A DNA stretch of 64,000 nucleotides from Thermoguttaceae bacterium. Lineage in GTDB: Bacteria > Planctomycetota > Planctomycetia > Pirellulales > Thermoguttaceae. The notes under the pieces are model-generated. The model searched no databases and was not told where the DNA came from. It saw only the letters and a program-made list of their open reading frames with translations. Below are positions 43,528-53,586 of this stretch, one piece after another. The stretch covers positions 124,001-188,000 of the forward strand of contig JAFQXE010000038.1 of assembly GCA_017407125.1 (NCBI GenBank), given 5' to 3'. A program made the position numbers and the translations under genes. Within the stretch, counting starts at the first letter, position 1. The number at the start of each line of letters is the position of its first letter.

Positions 43528-46500
43528 ATGTTAAAAGAAGAAAAAGAACGTCGCGGTTCGTTTTGGGCAACCTATTACACAAATGCTTGCAGCAACCTGA
43601 TCAACGTGATTAAATACGCTGGAGGCGACCGACAGGTTAAAAAGGGACAGGGACGTTCTGAGCAAGACGTGGCACAAATCGTAATTCTCGACGATTATGG
43701 CGATATGAAAATTCATGATTCGAAAGCAATTCAAAAGCTTCTCGGTGACGATTCCTCAACAGGCAATGCCGAAAAACAGCCAGGCGATGCAGAAAAAAAG
43801 AAAAGCAAAAGCAGCGATTCCCCAAAAAATCTTGTCGAAAAACGGCGCATTGTCCGTGAACTGGAGAACTGCCTTCCGTTCTTGAAGAATCTCCATGTCT
43901 ACTGCAAGGACAAGCTCAACTACAATCCCAAATTGCTTGACGATCCGAATTGCGTTCTTGATGAAGATGAAAAAGAACAGTCCCCGGATTTCTATTACAG
44001 CAACTACGCTGATTTGGTAATGGGATTTGTCAAATTGCTTTACGTAATCCGCAACTATTTTGCGCATTACGAACACAGCCCCATTGCAATTCCAGACGTT
44101 CGGTGGCTTGAACCGGATAAAGAGGAAGATATATCCGGGAACGAAGACGATGCAAACGTCAATGAAAACAGTACAAAATCAACGGCGTCGTCCAGAAGGC
44201 CCCACTCTGACAGAACTCCCTCCATTATCCGTTATCTGAACGTTTTGTTTGACGCCAACATCAGAACGGTCAAACAGCGGAATTACCAGGGCGAAGGCGC
44301 TGACGACTCCCATTTCAAAAAATTTCGCCGATCTGTGCAGGATGGAAAAAAAGTCAAAGCCAACCCGGATTTCTGCTTTAGCTTTTATAAGGATAACGAA
44401 TTGACTCCTGCGGCGTTAGTATTTATTGCTTCGCAGTTTTTGGAAAAGGCGGACGCCAATAAAGTCTTGTCGTCAAACGGCATTGAAACGAAGTACCAGC
44501 CGTCGATAATGATGGTTCTCGGATTCCCCAACCCTGATCCTGACATGGAAAAACGTATTCGCCGCGTTTTTACCGTTCACTCTGCCAAGCTGCCGCACCC
44601 AAGAGTTGAAACGGCAGACATGATGTCTAACCAAACCTTGGGGCTTGACATCTTAAATTACCTGCATCGCTGCCCGGCGGAACTGTTTGAGATGATCCCG
44701 CCGTCCATGCAGGAAGAGCTCCGTCAGGAGCCAGATCCGAAAGACCCCTATCAGGACGTCTATTTTAAGCGCTATAAATCGCGATACGTTCATCTGGCGC
44801 TTAGTACTCTGGACCGAATGGAGTATCTGAATGACATCCGGTTTGGCGTCAACATGGGAACGTACTATTTCGGCAAACATTCCAGACCGGTTATCGACGG
44901 AACGACCATGGAAGATCGGCGTTTGACAAAATCGGTGTACTGGTATACGCGCATCCAGGACGCGGTCAAGTATTATCTTGATCGGAAATCGTCTTTGTAC
45001 TGTACGCCGGAAAGCAAAGCCAAAACCCCTGACGTCTACAGAACGGAGATGTTCCCGCAGTACATTATCGAAGACAATATGGTTCCGTTGAAAATCACTC
45101 CTCCTAATGTACGGGAATTCCCCCATCCGGAACTGGACGAGTCGGGTCAGACTGCGCCCCATAACCTCGCGCCGGACGCGTGGCTGTCTACGTACGAATT
45201 GCCAATCATCCTGTTTTTGCGCGCTACAGGAGATGGACGCGTCAACTTGCGAATTGTCGATTATGTCAAACGCTGGAAGACGTTTATCAGCAAGCTGGCG
45301 CAGGCAAACGACAGCGAATTGTCCGCGATGCTGAGTCCTGAAAACAACCGTTATCTGGAGTTCCGAAAAGGCGTTCGCGGCAACGGAAAAATCAACGTCG
45401 AAGATCTCCCGAATTCGATTCGCCATTACGTTCTCGAGGGAACGATTAAGCCGCTGTATAAAAACAGTCAGGGCGACGAACTGACCTCCAATCAGGCGGC
45501 TAAAATCTGGATTGAAAACGAGATTAAAAAGACGGAGCGTCTGTTGGATTCTTTTAAAAAAGCTTCTGAATACGGCGTAAAATTGGGAAAGAAATCGCGT
45601 TCCAATTTCAACGACGGAAGGCTGGCAACATGGCTCTTGAAGGATTTTATGTATCTGCAAAAATCCAACAAAAACAAGGACGACAAGTTTGGCAAAGTCA
45701 AATCCTCGCCTGATTACTGCGCTTTGGAAGAGTTCCTGAGAATTCTTGCTCAGAATCCCGGCGATATATCGACCATGCTTTCCAAAGCCAGGATCATGGA
45801 CTATAAAGACTTTGACCATCCGTTTGTCAGAGAGGCGATTCAAAGCTTTAAATCAGACGCTTTCGTAACAACCCGGCGTTTTTACGTACGTTATCTGCAA
45901 AAGCGGCTGGAATGGCTTAAATCTGAAGCCGTCATGAATAATTGGGCGGATGAAGTTTATCCGCTTCGACGTCTCGATCAGAGAAACGACAGGATTAACT
46001 GCGCCAAAGCCGCAAACGGCGAGATGGAATATATCCGCAGCATTGCGAAAAATCTCGTCAATGAACCGGTCAATCTGCCTCGGTATTTGTTTGACGACCT
46101 GGTTAAGGACGCTGCCAGAAAAGCTAATATTGAAATCCCCGAACGCGCCAATTCGACCTGGCTGATTATGAAGTACAACAGTATGGAGTCAAAGTCTACA
46201 GACGGTCAAGACGTTCAAGGGTTTTACTATTGGGACTACTACTTTAACTGCGAACCGTTCAAGAAACTCTTTCATTTTCTTTTGGGAAACCCGAAGCTGA
46301 TTCGTCCGAACGCCCAAACGCTCAATGAATGGCAGTCAAAGTTCAAACAGTTTGATAAAACGCAGCTTGCCGTTATCATTAAAAACGCCCTGAAAGACAA
46401 AGCGGAATCTGAGGAGAAGGCCGTTTTGATGCGGTTGTTCAATAAGTTTAAGGAGACGGAAAAGAATATCCGTCATTGCATCGTTCAGGACATCTCTCTT

Positions 46501-47304
46501 CAGTACGCCATGCAGGCGCTTTTGTCAGACATCCCGAGAGAAGAACTCCAGCTGTGCCAGATTCAGATTCAGGGAAACGACCCGGAGGTAATTGCAGCCG
46601 CGCCCTTGGAACTCAAGCCGTCTGAAAAACGCAATCCCATGCTCAATCAGCTGGTTAAAATGGAACAGTGGGCGCCCATTCCCGATCCCGATAAACCGAA
46701 AAACATCATCGGACAGTTCCGGATTTACGGAACCATGAAACGAAAGAAATATGGGGACTTCCTTCGACTTGTCAACGACCCCAGATTGCCTTCGCTGATG
46801 CGATGGTATTTAAAAATGGGGAAGCAGGAGATTGACTATACAACGCTCTCGCGGGAGTTTGAAGAGTTTGACCGCTGTTACAGACTCAGCATGTTCCGGT
46901 TTATTTATGATTTTGAGAAACGGACGATTGAAAAGAATGGTTTGAAACTCGACGGCGTCGATTTTATTGACTTTGACGCCATTGTCGAGTCAACGGATTT
47001 ATCGCTTACCGATAAACAGATTCTGAACATTTCCCGAAACGGCGCGGCTCACCAATACTATCCGGAATACCGAGTCCGAAAAAGCGATGAAAAAAAGCTT
47101 TCCCCTGAAGAGTTGGCAAAACTTCAATCAGAATTAGAGCAATTCAACGTTCAGATTATTGAACGGTTTAATCAATCGGGCGGAACGTTGATTTCAGCCA
47201 TTTTAGCGACTGTCGCCAAACGTTTTGAAAGCCCATCCGACAGCCCGCAGACGACGAAAGTCAAGCCGAACAAGGCTAAGAACGCTAATCGAAAGCGGAA
47301 ATGA
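43528..47304 (+). CDS. cas13b: Type VI-B CRISPR effector Cas13b (RNA-guided RNase)
   Basis: 1258 residues. Two HEPN catalytic motifs R-x4-H are seen, RNYFAH (R175, H180) and RNGAAH (R1170, H1175), near the two ends; this terminal placement is specific to Cas13b among Cas13 subtypes. Blocks shared with Prevotella/Bacteroidetes Cas13b, as I remember them, include RCPAELF (381-387; RCPDELF), DIRFGVNMG (436-444; HIRFHVNMG), LPRYLFDD (LPRQMFDN), KKYGDFLRL (KNYGDFFVL), and YLIxEY-like and HPF segments in the same order. The HEPN pair should form one active site that cleaves target RNA and bystander RNA. Low-complexity acidic insertions occur near residues 85-95 and 200-225, and the C-terminus is basic (NANRKRK). 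aaaggacataaactact gives the ribosome binding site. The CRISPR array follows 271 bases downstream in the same direction. No csx27, csx28, cas1 or cas2 is present. Confidence 0.96.
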   Translation: MLKEEKERRGSFWATYYTNACSNLINVIKYAGGDRQVKKGQGRSEQDVAQIVILDDYGDMKIHDSKAIQKLLGDDSSTGNAEKQPGDAEKKKSKSSDSPKNLVEKRRIVRELENCLPFLKNLHVYCKDKLNYNPKLLDDPNCVLDEDEKEQSPDFYYSNYADLVMGFVKLLYVIRNYFAHYEHSPIAIPDVRWLEPDKEEDISGNEDDANVNENSTKSTASSRRPHSDRTPSIIRYLNVLFDANIRTVKQRNYQGEGADDSHFKKFRRSVQDGKKVKANPDFCFSFYKDNELTPAALVFIASQFLEKADANKVLSSNGIETKYQPSIMMVLGFPNPDPDMEKRIRRVFTVHSAKLPHPRVETADMMSNQTLGLDILNYLHRCPAELFEMIPPSMQEELRQEPDPKDPYQDVYFKRYKSRYVHLALSTLDRMEYLNDIRFGVNMGTYYFGKHSRPVIDGTTMEDRRLTKSVYWYTRIQDAVKYYLDRKSSLYCTPESKAKTPDVYRTEMFPQYIIEDNMVPLKITPPNVREFPHPELDESGQTAPHNLAPDAWLSTYELPIILFLRATGDGRVNLRIVDYVKRWKTFISKLAQANDSELSAMLSPENNRYLEFRKGVRGNGKINVEDLPNSIRHYVLEGTIKPLYKNSQGDELTSNQAAKIWIENEIKKTERLLDSFKKASEYGVKLGKKSRSNFNDGRLATWLLKDFMYLQKSNKNKDDKFGKVKSSPDYCALEEFLRILAQNPGDISTMLSKARIMDYKDFDHPFVREAIQSFKSDAFVTTRRFYVRYLQKRLEWLKSEAVMNNWADEVYPLRRLDQRNDRINCAKAANGEMEYIRSIAKNLVNEPVNLPRYLFDDLVKDAARKANIEIPERANSTWLIMKYNSMESKSTDGQDVQGFYYWDYYFNCEPFKKLFHFLLGNPKLIRPNAQTLNEWQSKFKQFDKTQLAVIIKNALKDKAESEEKAVLMRLFNKFKETEKNIRHCIVQDISLQYAMQALLSDIPREELQLCQIQIQGNDPEVIAAAPLELKPSEKRNPMLNQLVKMEQWAPIPDPDKPKNIIGQFRIYGTMKRKKYGDFLRLVNDPRLPSLMRWYLKMGKQEIDYTTLSREFEEFDRCYRLSMFRFIYDFEKRTIEKNGLKLDGVDFIDFDAIVESTDLSLTDKQILNISRNGAAHQYYPEYRVRKSDEKKLSPEELAKLQSELEQFNVQIIERFNQSGGTLISAILATVAKRFESPSDSPQTTKVKPNKAKNANRKRK

Positions 47305-47512
47305 GCGATATTGCCAAAAAAGCGGCTCATCTCGCCGGATTCCGCTTTGCGGGTGAGTCGCTAACCTATGCGCTGTCAAGAACTTACGAAAAGTGAAGAC
47401 GGAAATGAATCGTTCAGAAGCGGAGATTGTCACATGGCGTCGAATAGCAGTCGTTGTTTTATAAGGACTTACGTCAAATTTTGGGGGTGAAAATTAAAAA
47501 TTCGTTCCCCTC

Positions 47513-47540
47513 TTGACGCGATTAGCGTTTTTGGTATATT
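47513..47540 (+). promoter_or_regulatory. CRISPR array promoter in the leader
   Basis: TTGACG (47513-47518), a 16-base spacer and TATATT (47535-47540). Transcription should begin near 47547, about 29 bases before the first repeat. The interval 47305-47512 holds no gene. Confidence 0.75.
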
Positions 47541-47575
47541 TGACACCGTAAAAACAAGGCTCATTTGGGCCTGGA

Positions 47576-48354
47576 GTTGTAGAAGCCCCTATTTCGTGGG
47601 GTATGTGCAACTCTGAAACCAAATCGGTCCAAAAGTTTTTCATGGTTGTAGAAGCCCCTATTTCGTGGGGTATGTGCAACAGCAGCAAAATAGTTAATGG
47701 GGTCATGCAACCGTTGTAGAAGCCCCTATTTCGTGGGGTATGTGCAACGTACCTTCACCCAGCCATGTGTAGTCGATCTTGTTGTAGAAGCCCCTATTTC
47801 GTGGGGTATGTGCAACCCAGTTTTCTTAGTTTGAGATAAGTGAGTATGAGTTGTAGAAGCCCCTATTTCGTGGGGTATGTGCAACCCTGTATACGGATGC
47901 TTATGCGTATTATTCCAGGTTGTAGAAGCCCCTATTTCGTGGGGTATGTGCAACATATCGTTTAGGAGTAACTCGTTTTGACATTGAGTTGTAGAAGCCC
48001 CTATTTCGTGGGGTATGTGCAACTCAGAGAAAAACCAAAATGTGTACAATTCATGTTGTAGAAGCCCCTATTTCGTGGGGTATGTGCAACCGGAGTGTAA
48101 GACATGTTTAAAACTCCTTTGTTGTAGAAGCCCCTATTTCGTGGGGTATGTGCAACTATTACGTTCTAAAAATCAATCTCGACTTCGTTGTAGAAACCCC
48201 TATTTTGTGGGGTATGTGCAACTAGTTCAACAATATATTCAAAGGGTTCATAGGTTGTAGAAGCCCCTATTTCGTGGGGTATGTGCAACAAAGAAGTATC
48301 GCATAGCTTTTTTCTTTCGTTGTAGAATCTCCAATTTCGTGGAGTATGTGCAAC
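47576..48354 (+). CRISPR. Type VI-B CRISPR array: 12 repeats of 36 bp, 11 spacers
   Basis: Repeats start at 47576, 47645, 47713, 47781, 47850, 47919, 47988, 48055, 48121, 48187, 48254 and 48319. Each is 36 bases, beginning GTTGTAGAAG and ending ATGTGCAAC, with an outer GTTG/CAAC stem and an inner CCCC/GGGG stem (repeat positions 11-14 and 23-26). GTTG.GGAAG..CAAC-type ends are typical of Cas13b repeats. Nine or ten repeats are identical; repeat 10 has two changes and repeat 12 four, identifying the 3' end as leader-distal. Spacers are 33, 32, 32, 33, 33, 33, 31, 30, 30, 31 and 29 bases and all differ. Orientation matches cas13b, so crRNAs read spacer then repeat. Confidence 0.98.
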
Positions 48355-48373
48355 AGAACTATGCGTAACAAAA

Positions 48374-48411
48374 AAAGACGAGCCGAGAACTAATGTTCTC
48401 GACTCGTCTTT
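48374..48411 (+). terminator. Intrinsic terminator of the CRISPR array
   Basis: A near-perfect 17 bp stem (AAAGACGAG + CGAGAAC against GTTCTCG + CTCGTCTTT) with loop TAAT starts 20 bases after the last repeat and ends in gtgttta; it should end pre-crRNA synthesis. Confidence 0.8.
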
Positions 48412-48420
48412 GTGTTTATA

Positions 48421-48816
48421 AGAGATTTAATTTTTTCTGTAGCGGACTTACGTCCGCGATCCAGAATGGTTGCAGACTGCGTCGTTGTTTTACAGCGGGG
48501 CATTGGCCTTTGGCGGCAGGGGACTGCCGCGTGCCGGTTGTTCTAGCGGGCTTTCCATGTTCAGAAGATTCTTGGAAGCTTCCGCTTTCCTTGACGGCTT
48601 TGCCGTCAAGTTGGCCCCCGGGGACAGGCACCATCCGGGGGGCGTTTTTGGCTACGCAATACGGTATTTCACCCTTCGAACATCCAGTAACCAATCGGCG
48701 AAAATCCGTCTAATCCGTAAAATCCGTGTGCGGACTGACCCGCTCATAACTAACGGGGAAGCGAAGCGTCAGCTCCTCACTCCTCACTCCTCATTCCTAA
48801 CTACTTGTCAACTCGA
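48421..48816. repeat. Gap downstream of the array made of dispersed hairpin elements
   Basis: No gene is evident. It contains agcggacttacgtccgcgat (near 48441; compare 6371 and 22061), GCGGCAG ggga CTGCCGC (about 48512-48529), CTTGACGGC ttt GCCGTCAAG (48590-48610), the inverted copy of the 26533 repeat (48692-48742), and at 48755-48803 a core gaagcgaagcgtcag followed by ctcctcactcctcactcct, as at 37880-37912. Confidence 0.6.
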
Positions 48817-50232
48817 CTATTCCTTACTCGCCGTCGAGCCAGCGTCCATGCCGGTTTCCTGCTGGTATTTCTCGAAGTCGTCGACGCCGTAGTACGTCTT
48901 GACAAGCCAGCGAATAACCGGGCGGTTTTCCGTCTGAGTATAGACGTTGTCTTTCATCGTCAAGCCGGATCGCCAGTCGTTGTCCATGCGGAGGCAGACT
49001 TCCGTTGACCGCAAAAAGCGGTTGTTGGCAACGACGAAGTCCTTTGTCTGGGCGGTGTTGCTGTAGAACATCAAATGGGCGCCGTTGATGTCCGGTCGCT
49101 GATTGTGCGCCCAGCCGTAGCCGGCGTCGTAACAGTCGTTGTCGACAAACTGAACGTTTTCTGTAATCTGAGCGCTGTCGCCGTTCCAGTATTCAAAGGA
49201 GTACTCGGCAAAGGAAATGACGTTTTTCGTCCAGAGGATGTTGCGTTCAATCGACTTGTGGGGAGAGTCGGCGGCAGCGCGTCCTTGGTTGGTCAGCGCC
49301 GCGTCGTAAATCTGATAGACCAGATTCCCGACGATTTTCATGTCTTCGGCGCAGCTCCAGAATTCGATCCCGTTTCCAAACCGAACGGGACGTCCGTTCT
49401 CCGTTGTGAACTGATGTCCGCCGCCGATAAACGAGACGCGGCAGTTCTGAATCGTAATCCGCTTGACAGATCCGCCGCCGATGCCGTGCGCTGCGGCGTA
49501 GGCGATAGCCAGATTCTCGTAAACGATATCGTGACAACCGCCCTGATCGATTGCGTGTTTGCGCAACGCCATTTCAAACATCGGACAGTCCGCCGTCGGG
49601 TTGCCCTGATGGTAAATGTAAACGCGGTGATCTTCCGGGTTGTAGTAGTAATCGTGCGGCTGCTTGAGGTTGTCCAGCGACCACTTTTTCACGCCGCAAA
49701 GCAGATGGTCGGAGTTGATCTCTTTCCCGTACGAGTCGGTAATGGCAAAGATGATGTTCCCGACGTCGCAAGGAAAATAGAGCGGATCGGACGGGTCGAC
49801 TTCTTTGCTGACCCAAATGTTGGGCTGGATTTCCGTCCACAGCGACGGGTCGGAATAGTCTTTGGAACAGTAGAATTTCGGCAGCTGGGCGGAATCGAGC
49901 AGTTTGCGGCGCTCTTCAGCCGTGAGTTTGTCCGTCTGCTTGAGTTTCTCGTCTGTTACGCCGTATGCGCCGTAGTAAATGGGCTGACCCGGTTCGCCGC
50001 TGTGCGGTCTGAACGTCCCGCGCCACAGTCCCGTTGACTTGAACAGAACTCGGTCGCCGGGCTGGAACGGGAACGCGTTGACTTTCGCCAGCGTCTGAAA
50101 CGCCGTCGATTCCGACAAGCCGTCGTTGGAATCCGAACCGGACTCGCTGTCGACGTAATACGTCGCCGCCTGAACGGAAACTGCAATCTCCGCTAAAAAC
50201 GCCGCCAAAAATAACAATCGTAAATGCTTCAT
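48817..50232 (-). CDS. Secreted right-handed parallel beta-helix protein
   Basis: 471 residues. The signal peptide (MKHLRLLFLAAFLAEIAVSVQA) is followed by ATYYVDSESGSDSNDGLSES and TAFQTLAKVNAF, the typical opening of bacterial pectate-lyase-like beta-helix proteins. Later strands include HDIVYENLAIAYAAAHGIGG, KRITIQNCRVSFIGGG and MKIVGNLVYQIYDAALTNQG. It probably binds or cleaves extracellular polysaccharide. Catalytic residues cannot be assigned. acggagtcaaacg gives a good ribosome binding site. It is unrelated in function to the neighbouring CRISPR locus and convergent with it. Confidence 0.82.
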   Translation of the reverse strand: MKHLRLLFLAAFLAEIAVSVQAATYYVDSESGSDSNDGLSESTAFQTLAKVNAFPFQPGDRVLFKSTGLWRGTFRPHSGEPGQPIYYGAYGVTDEKLKQTDKLTAEERRKLLDSAQLPKFYCSKDYSDPSLWTEIQPNIWVSKEVDPSDPLYFPCDVGNIIFAITDSYGKEINSDHLLCGVKKWSLDNLKQPHDYYYNPEDHRVYIYHQGNPTADCPMFEMALRKHAIDQGGCHDIVYENLAIAYAAAHGIGGGSVKRITIQNCRVSFIGGGHQFTTENGRPVRFGNGIEFWSCAEDMKIVGNLVYQIYDAALTNQGRAAADSPHKSIERNILWTKNVISFAEYSFEYWNGDSAQITENVQFVDNDCYDAGYGWAHNQRPDINGAHLMFYSNTAQTKDFVVANNRFLRSTEVCLRMDNDWRSGLTMKDNVYTQTENRPVIRWLVKTYYGVDDFEKYQQETGMDAGSTASKE

Positions 50233-50382
50233 CGTTTGACTCCGTAAGTGAATAAAAGGTCATGTAAATGGTTTGCGAAATCGCAACCGCCTTTGTACAG
50301 AATCTGATTGTATCATATAATTATTTAAATAGAAACCCCCGGGGGAGACTGGTTTCATGAAAATTTTCGATTAGATACAAAA

Positions 50383-50415
50383 AAACGAGACGTTCGGAAA
50401 CCAAACGTCTCGTTT
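50383..50415 (-). terminator. Intrinsic terminator of the RND efflux operon
   Basis: AAACGAGACGT (50383-50393) pairs with ACGTCTCGTTT (50405-50415); on the minus strand it is followed by tttttttg. It lies just past the stop at 50443. Confidence 0.85.
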
Positions 50416-50442
50416 CTTTTGAAATCTCGTCAAGCAAAACAA

Positions 50443-53400
50443 TTACATGAAGTTCTGCGGCGGCTGGGAATTGTCGACTACTCTGCGGGAGAACGTTCTC
50501 TGGAACCATTCTCGAGTACTCTGGCAGATGGCGTACAGCGGCGGAATAAACGCAATGCCGACGACCGTCGCCAAAAGCATGCCGGAGAAAGTGGTAACGC
50601 CAATAGCGCGACGGCTTGCAGCGCCGGCGCCAGCGGCGATAACCAACGGCAAAACGCCCAAAATGAACGACCAAGCTGTCATTAAAACCGCGCGGAATCG
50701 CATGCCTGCCGCGGTAATAGCGGAATCGTAAACCGACTTCCCGCTGGCGCGCTGTTCTTTGGCAAACTCGACCATCAAAATGGCGTTTTTACTTGCCAAG
50801 CCGATTAACATGATCAACCCCAGCTGGGCGTAAATACTCAACGGGTATTGCCAAATCATCAACCCGATAAGAGCGCCTAACGTCGCAACGGCGGTTGACA
50901 TCATAACCGGCATGGGAATCGTCCACGATTCGTACTGGGCGACAAGGAACAGGTATCCGAAGGTAAGAGCCAAGGCGATTAACATGCCAATCTTGCCCTG
51001 GTTTTGACGTTCCTGATAGCTCATATCGACGTATTCAATATGATAGCCCGTCGGGAGCGGGAACGCGTCCAGTTCCGCCATCAGGTCGCCGGTGCTCTTG
51101 CCCGGCATGACTTTTGTATTGAAGTCAGCGCACATCTGCTGGTTGAATCGCAAAATTCGCTGCGGGCCGACCGTGTACTTAACCGTACCCAGCGAGCTGA
51201 ACGGAATCGACTCGCCCCGGACGTTTGAAACGTTGAGGTTGTTGATGTCGTCCAGAATGGAGCGTTCGTTACTGATGGACTGGATCTGAACTTTGAACGT
51301 GTACCCGCCGATGTTGAAGTCGTTGACGTAATACGACGCCAGCTTGGCCTGCAGCGTTGAGAACAGCGTTGAAACCGGCACGCCGAGCATTTCCGCCTTG
51401 ACGCGGTCGATTTCCAGCGTCAGCTGCGGCGTATCTGCGTTATAAGTTGACTGCCCGTACATGCAAGAGGGGAACAGTTCTTTGTTGTTGATTGCGCCTG
51501 TGAACTTTTTCGTCTCCAGGGACAAATCCGCAGAGTTGATATTGCTGCCCGAGGCGCACAGGTTAAATGTAACGCCGCCGGCAATTCCCAACCCCATAAT
51601 TGGAGGCGGGACGAACGCCATGCCCTTCGCTTCTGAAAGCATAGCCATTTCGCCCTGAATCTTTTTCTGAATGGATTCAACCGCCAAATCCGGCGTTTTA
51701 CGCTCACTCCAGTCTTTCAAACTGACAATCGCAACGGCGAGGTTTTCGCCCTGCCCTGCCATGAAACTGAATCCGCAAACGGTAATAATGTTGTTTACGC
51801 CGTCAATAGCGCTGACTTTTTTCTGGAATTCGTCCATGACTTTTTCCGTTCGCGCCAAAGAGGAACCAGGCGGGAGTTCTATGTGACACAAAACCGCGCC
51901 TTTGTCTTCTTCCGGCAAAAGCGAGGATTGAGTGCGAGTGAAGAACCAGTAATTCAAATACAACACTCCGGCAAACAGAATTACCGCCAGCCACAGGTTT
52001 TTCGTCAAAACGCCTGAAACAGAAAGGAAAAGTTTCTTAAACTGATTCAGGAAGAAGTTAAACGGGGCGAAAAAGAACATCGGTTTGCTCTGTTTGTGAA
52101 GAATCAAAACGCACAGCGCCGGAGAGAGCGTTAACGCGTTGACGGTCGACAAACACAAAGCGATGCACATCGTAACGGCAAACTGGATGTAAATCTGACC
52201 AACCATGCCGCCGTAGAAGCAAATCGGGACGTAAATCGCCAGCGTAACGAGCGTCGTAGCGATAACCGGTCCGGTAATTTCCTTCATGGCTTGAATCGTG
52301 CCTTCGTACGGCGACTCTCCGCGGTCAAGGTGCGTCATGACGTTTTCGACAACGACGATCGCGTCGTCAACCAACGAGCCGATAACCAGAATCAAGCCGA
52401 ACATGGTCAGCGTGTTAATGCTGAATCCCAACGCCAGCAGGAACGGGAACGTTCCCAACAACGAGACGGGAATGGCGATAGCCGGAATGATGGTTGCGCG
52501 CCAGTTCTGAAGGAACAAGTATGTAACGATGACAACCAGCGCCAAAGCGATTATCAACGTCCAGACGATTTCTTCCAACGAAATTTTAATGAACTTTGTC
52601 GGGTCGTATTCCTGAAAATAATGGACGCCGTCGGGAAAACGAACGCTCAATTCTTGCAGTCGTTTGCGAATTCCCAGAATCGTATCCAGAGCGTTGGCTT
52701 TGTCGAGACGGAAAACCGCCATTGCGACAGACGGTTTGCCGTTTGTTTTGGCTGAAGCCGCATATCCTTCAGATCCCAATTCGACATTGGCGATGTCGCC
52801 CAGTCGAATGACGTTGCCTTTTCCATCGGAACGAACGATGATGTTTTTGTATTCTTCCGGGTCGTTAAGACGTCCGTGAACGTTGATTTTGTACTGCATC
52901 AAGTCGTTGGAACGTTCAACGCCAACGGAACCGGCAGCCGCCTGCTGGTTTTGGCTCATAATCGCTTGCGCCACTTCCTGGGGCGAAACGCCAATGGCGG
53001 ACATACGAAGCGAGTCCAGCCAGATTCGCATACTGTAGTCGTCCAGAGTAAACACCTGAACGTAGCTGACGCCGTCAACGCGGGCGACTTCGTCTTTGAC
53101 GTTCATCTTGACGTAGTTCGCCAGCTCGCGCAAGCTCATTTTATCCGTGTCTGCGGTAAATGAGAACATACCCAAAATATCGGTTGACTGCTTTGTTGTA
53201 ACAATGCCTCGAGTTCGCACTTCCTGCGGCAAAACAGGTTCTGCCAGCTTAACGGCGTTTTGAACGTTGACCTGCGCCATGTCGGAATTGGTTCCGTAGG
53301 CGAAGGTCAGGTTGAGCTGATACGAACCGCTGTTGGTTGACGTGGACGAGTAATACAACAGGTTTTCGACGCTGTTGACCTGGGCTTCAATCGGCGCGGC

Positions 53401-53586
53401 GACGGTGTCTGCAATAACCTCCGAACTGGCGCCGACGTAGTTGGCTCGAACCGTTACCTGCGGGGGAGCGATTTCCGGATATTCTGCAATCGGAATGTTT
53501 GGAATAGCCAAACATCCTGCCAAGACCATCAAAATACTGATGACGATGGCGAATTTCGGTCGGTTAATAAAGAATTTTGAAATCAT
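50443..53586 (-). CDS. RND multidrug efflux transporter (HAE1/AcrB type)
   Basis: 1047 residues, the usual AcrB size, with twelve membrane segments and two large periplasmic loops. Key features are [20 protein letters not shown] at the start, [13 protein letters not shown] (the Asp pair of TM4 that carries protons, near residue 405) and [16 protein letters not shown] (TM10 lysine near 940). It exports drugs, detergents or bile-salt-like compounds using the proton gradient, in complex with the membrane-fusion protein encoded upstream; the two frames meet in TAAATGA (the fusion-protein stop is followed directly by this ATG), so translation is coupled. No outer-membrane TolC-type gene is in the window. 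The substrate is unknown. Confidence 0.96.
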   Translation of the reverse strand: MISKFFINRPKFAIVISILMVLAGCLAIPNIPIAEYPEIAPPQVTVRANYVGASSEVIADTVAAPIEAQVNSVENLLYYSSTSTNSGSYQLNLTFAYGTNSDMAQVNVQNAVKLAEPVLPQEVRTRGIVTTKQSTDILGMFSFTADTDKMSLRELANYVKMNVKDEVARVDGVSYVQVFTLDDYSMRIWLDSLRMSAIGVSPQEVAQAIMSQNQQAAAGSVGVERSNDLMQYKINVHGRLNDPEEYKNIIVRSDGKGNVIRLGDIANVELGSEGYAASAKTNGKPSVAMAVFRLDKANALDTILGIRKRLQELSVRFPDGVHYFQEYDPTKFIKISLEEIVWTLIIALALVVIVTYLFLQNWRATIIPAIAIPVSLLGTFPFLLALGFSINTLTMFGLILVIGSLVDDAIVVVENVMTHLDRGESPYEGTIQAMKEITGPVIATTLVTLAIYVPICFYGGMVGQIYIQFAVTMCIALCLSTVNALTLSPALCVLILHKQSKPMFFFAPFNFFLNQFKKLFLSVSGVLTKNLWLAVILFAGVLYLNYWFFTRTQSSLLPEEDKGAVLCHIELPPGSSLARTEKVMDEFQKKVSAIDGVNNIITVCGFSFMAGQGENLAVAIVSLKDWSERKTPDLAVESIQKKIQGEMAMLSEAKGMAFVPPPIMGLGIAGGVTFNLCASGSNINSADLSLETKKFTGAINNKELFPSCMYGQSTYNADTPQLTLEIDRVKAEMLGVPVSTLFSTLQAKLASYYVNDFNIGGYTFKVQIQSISNERSILDDINNLNVSNVRGESIPFSSLGTVKYTVGPQRILRFNQQMCADFNTKVMPGKSTGDLMAELDAFPLPTGYHIEYVDMSYQERQNQGKIGMLIALALTFGYLFLVAQYESWTIPMPVMMSTAVATLGALIGLMIWQYPLSIYAQLGLIMLIGLASKNAILMVEFAKEQRASGKSVYDSAITAAGMRFRAVLMTAWSFILGVLPLVIAAGAGAASRRAIGVTTFSGMLLATVVGIAFIPPLYAICQSTREWFQRTFSRRVVDNSQPPQNFM

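Noticed and set aside
43334..43534. Small frame just upstream of cas13b as a possible csx27/csx28 accessory gene
   Set aside because: It starts at TTG without a ribosome binding site, overlaps the cas13b start, and lacks the multiple membrane helices of Csx27 or the HEPN motif of Csx28.
43528..47304. Effector as Cas13a, Cas13c or Cas13d
   Set aside because: In those subtypes at least one HEPN motif lies in the middle of the protein; here both are near the termini, and the repeat type is that of VI-B.
47494..48260. Open frames running through the CRISPR array
   Set aside because: They are repetitive translations of the array repeats and are not genes.
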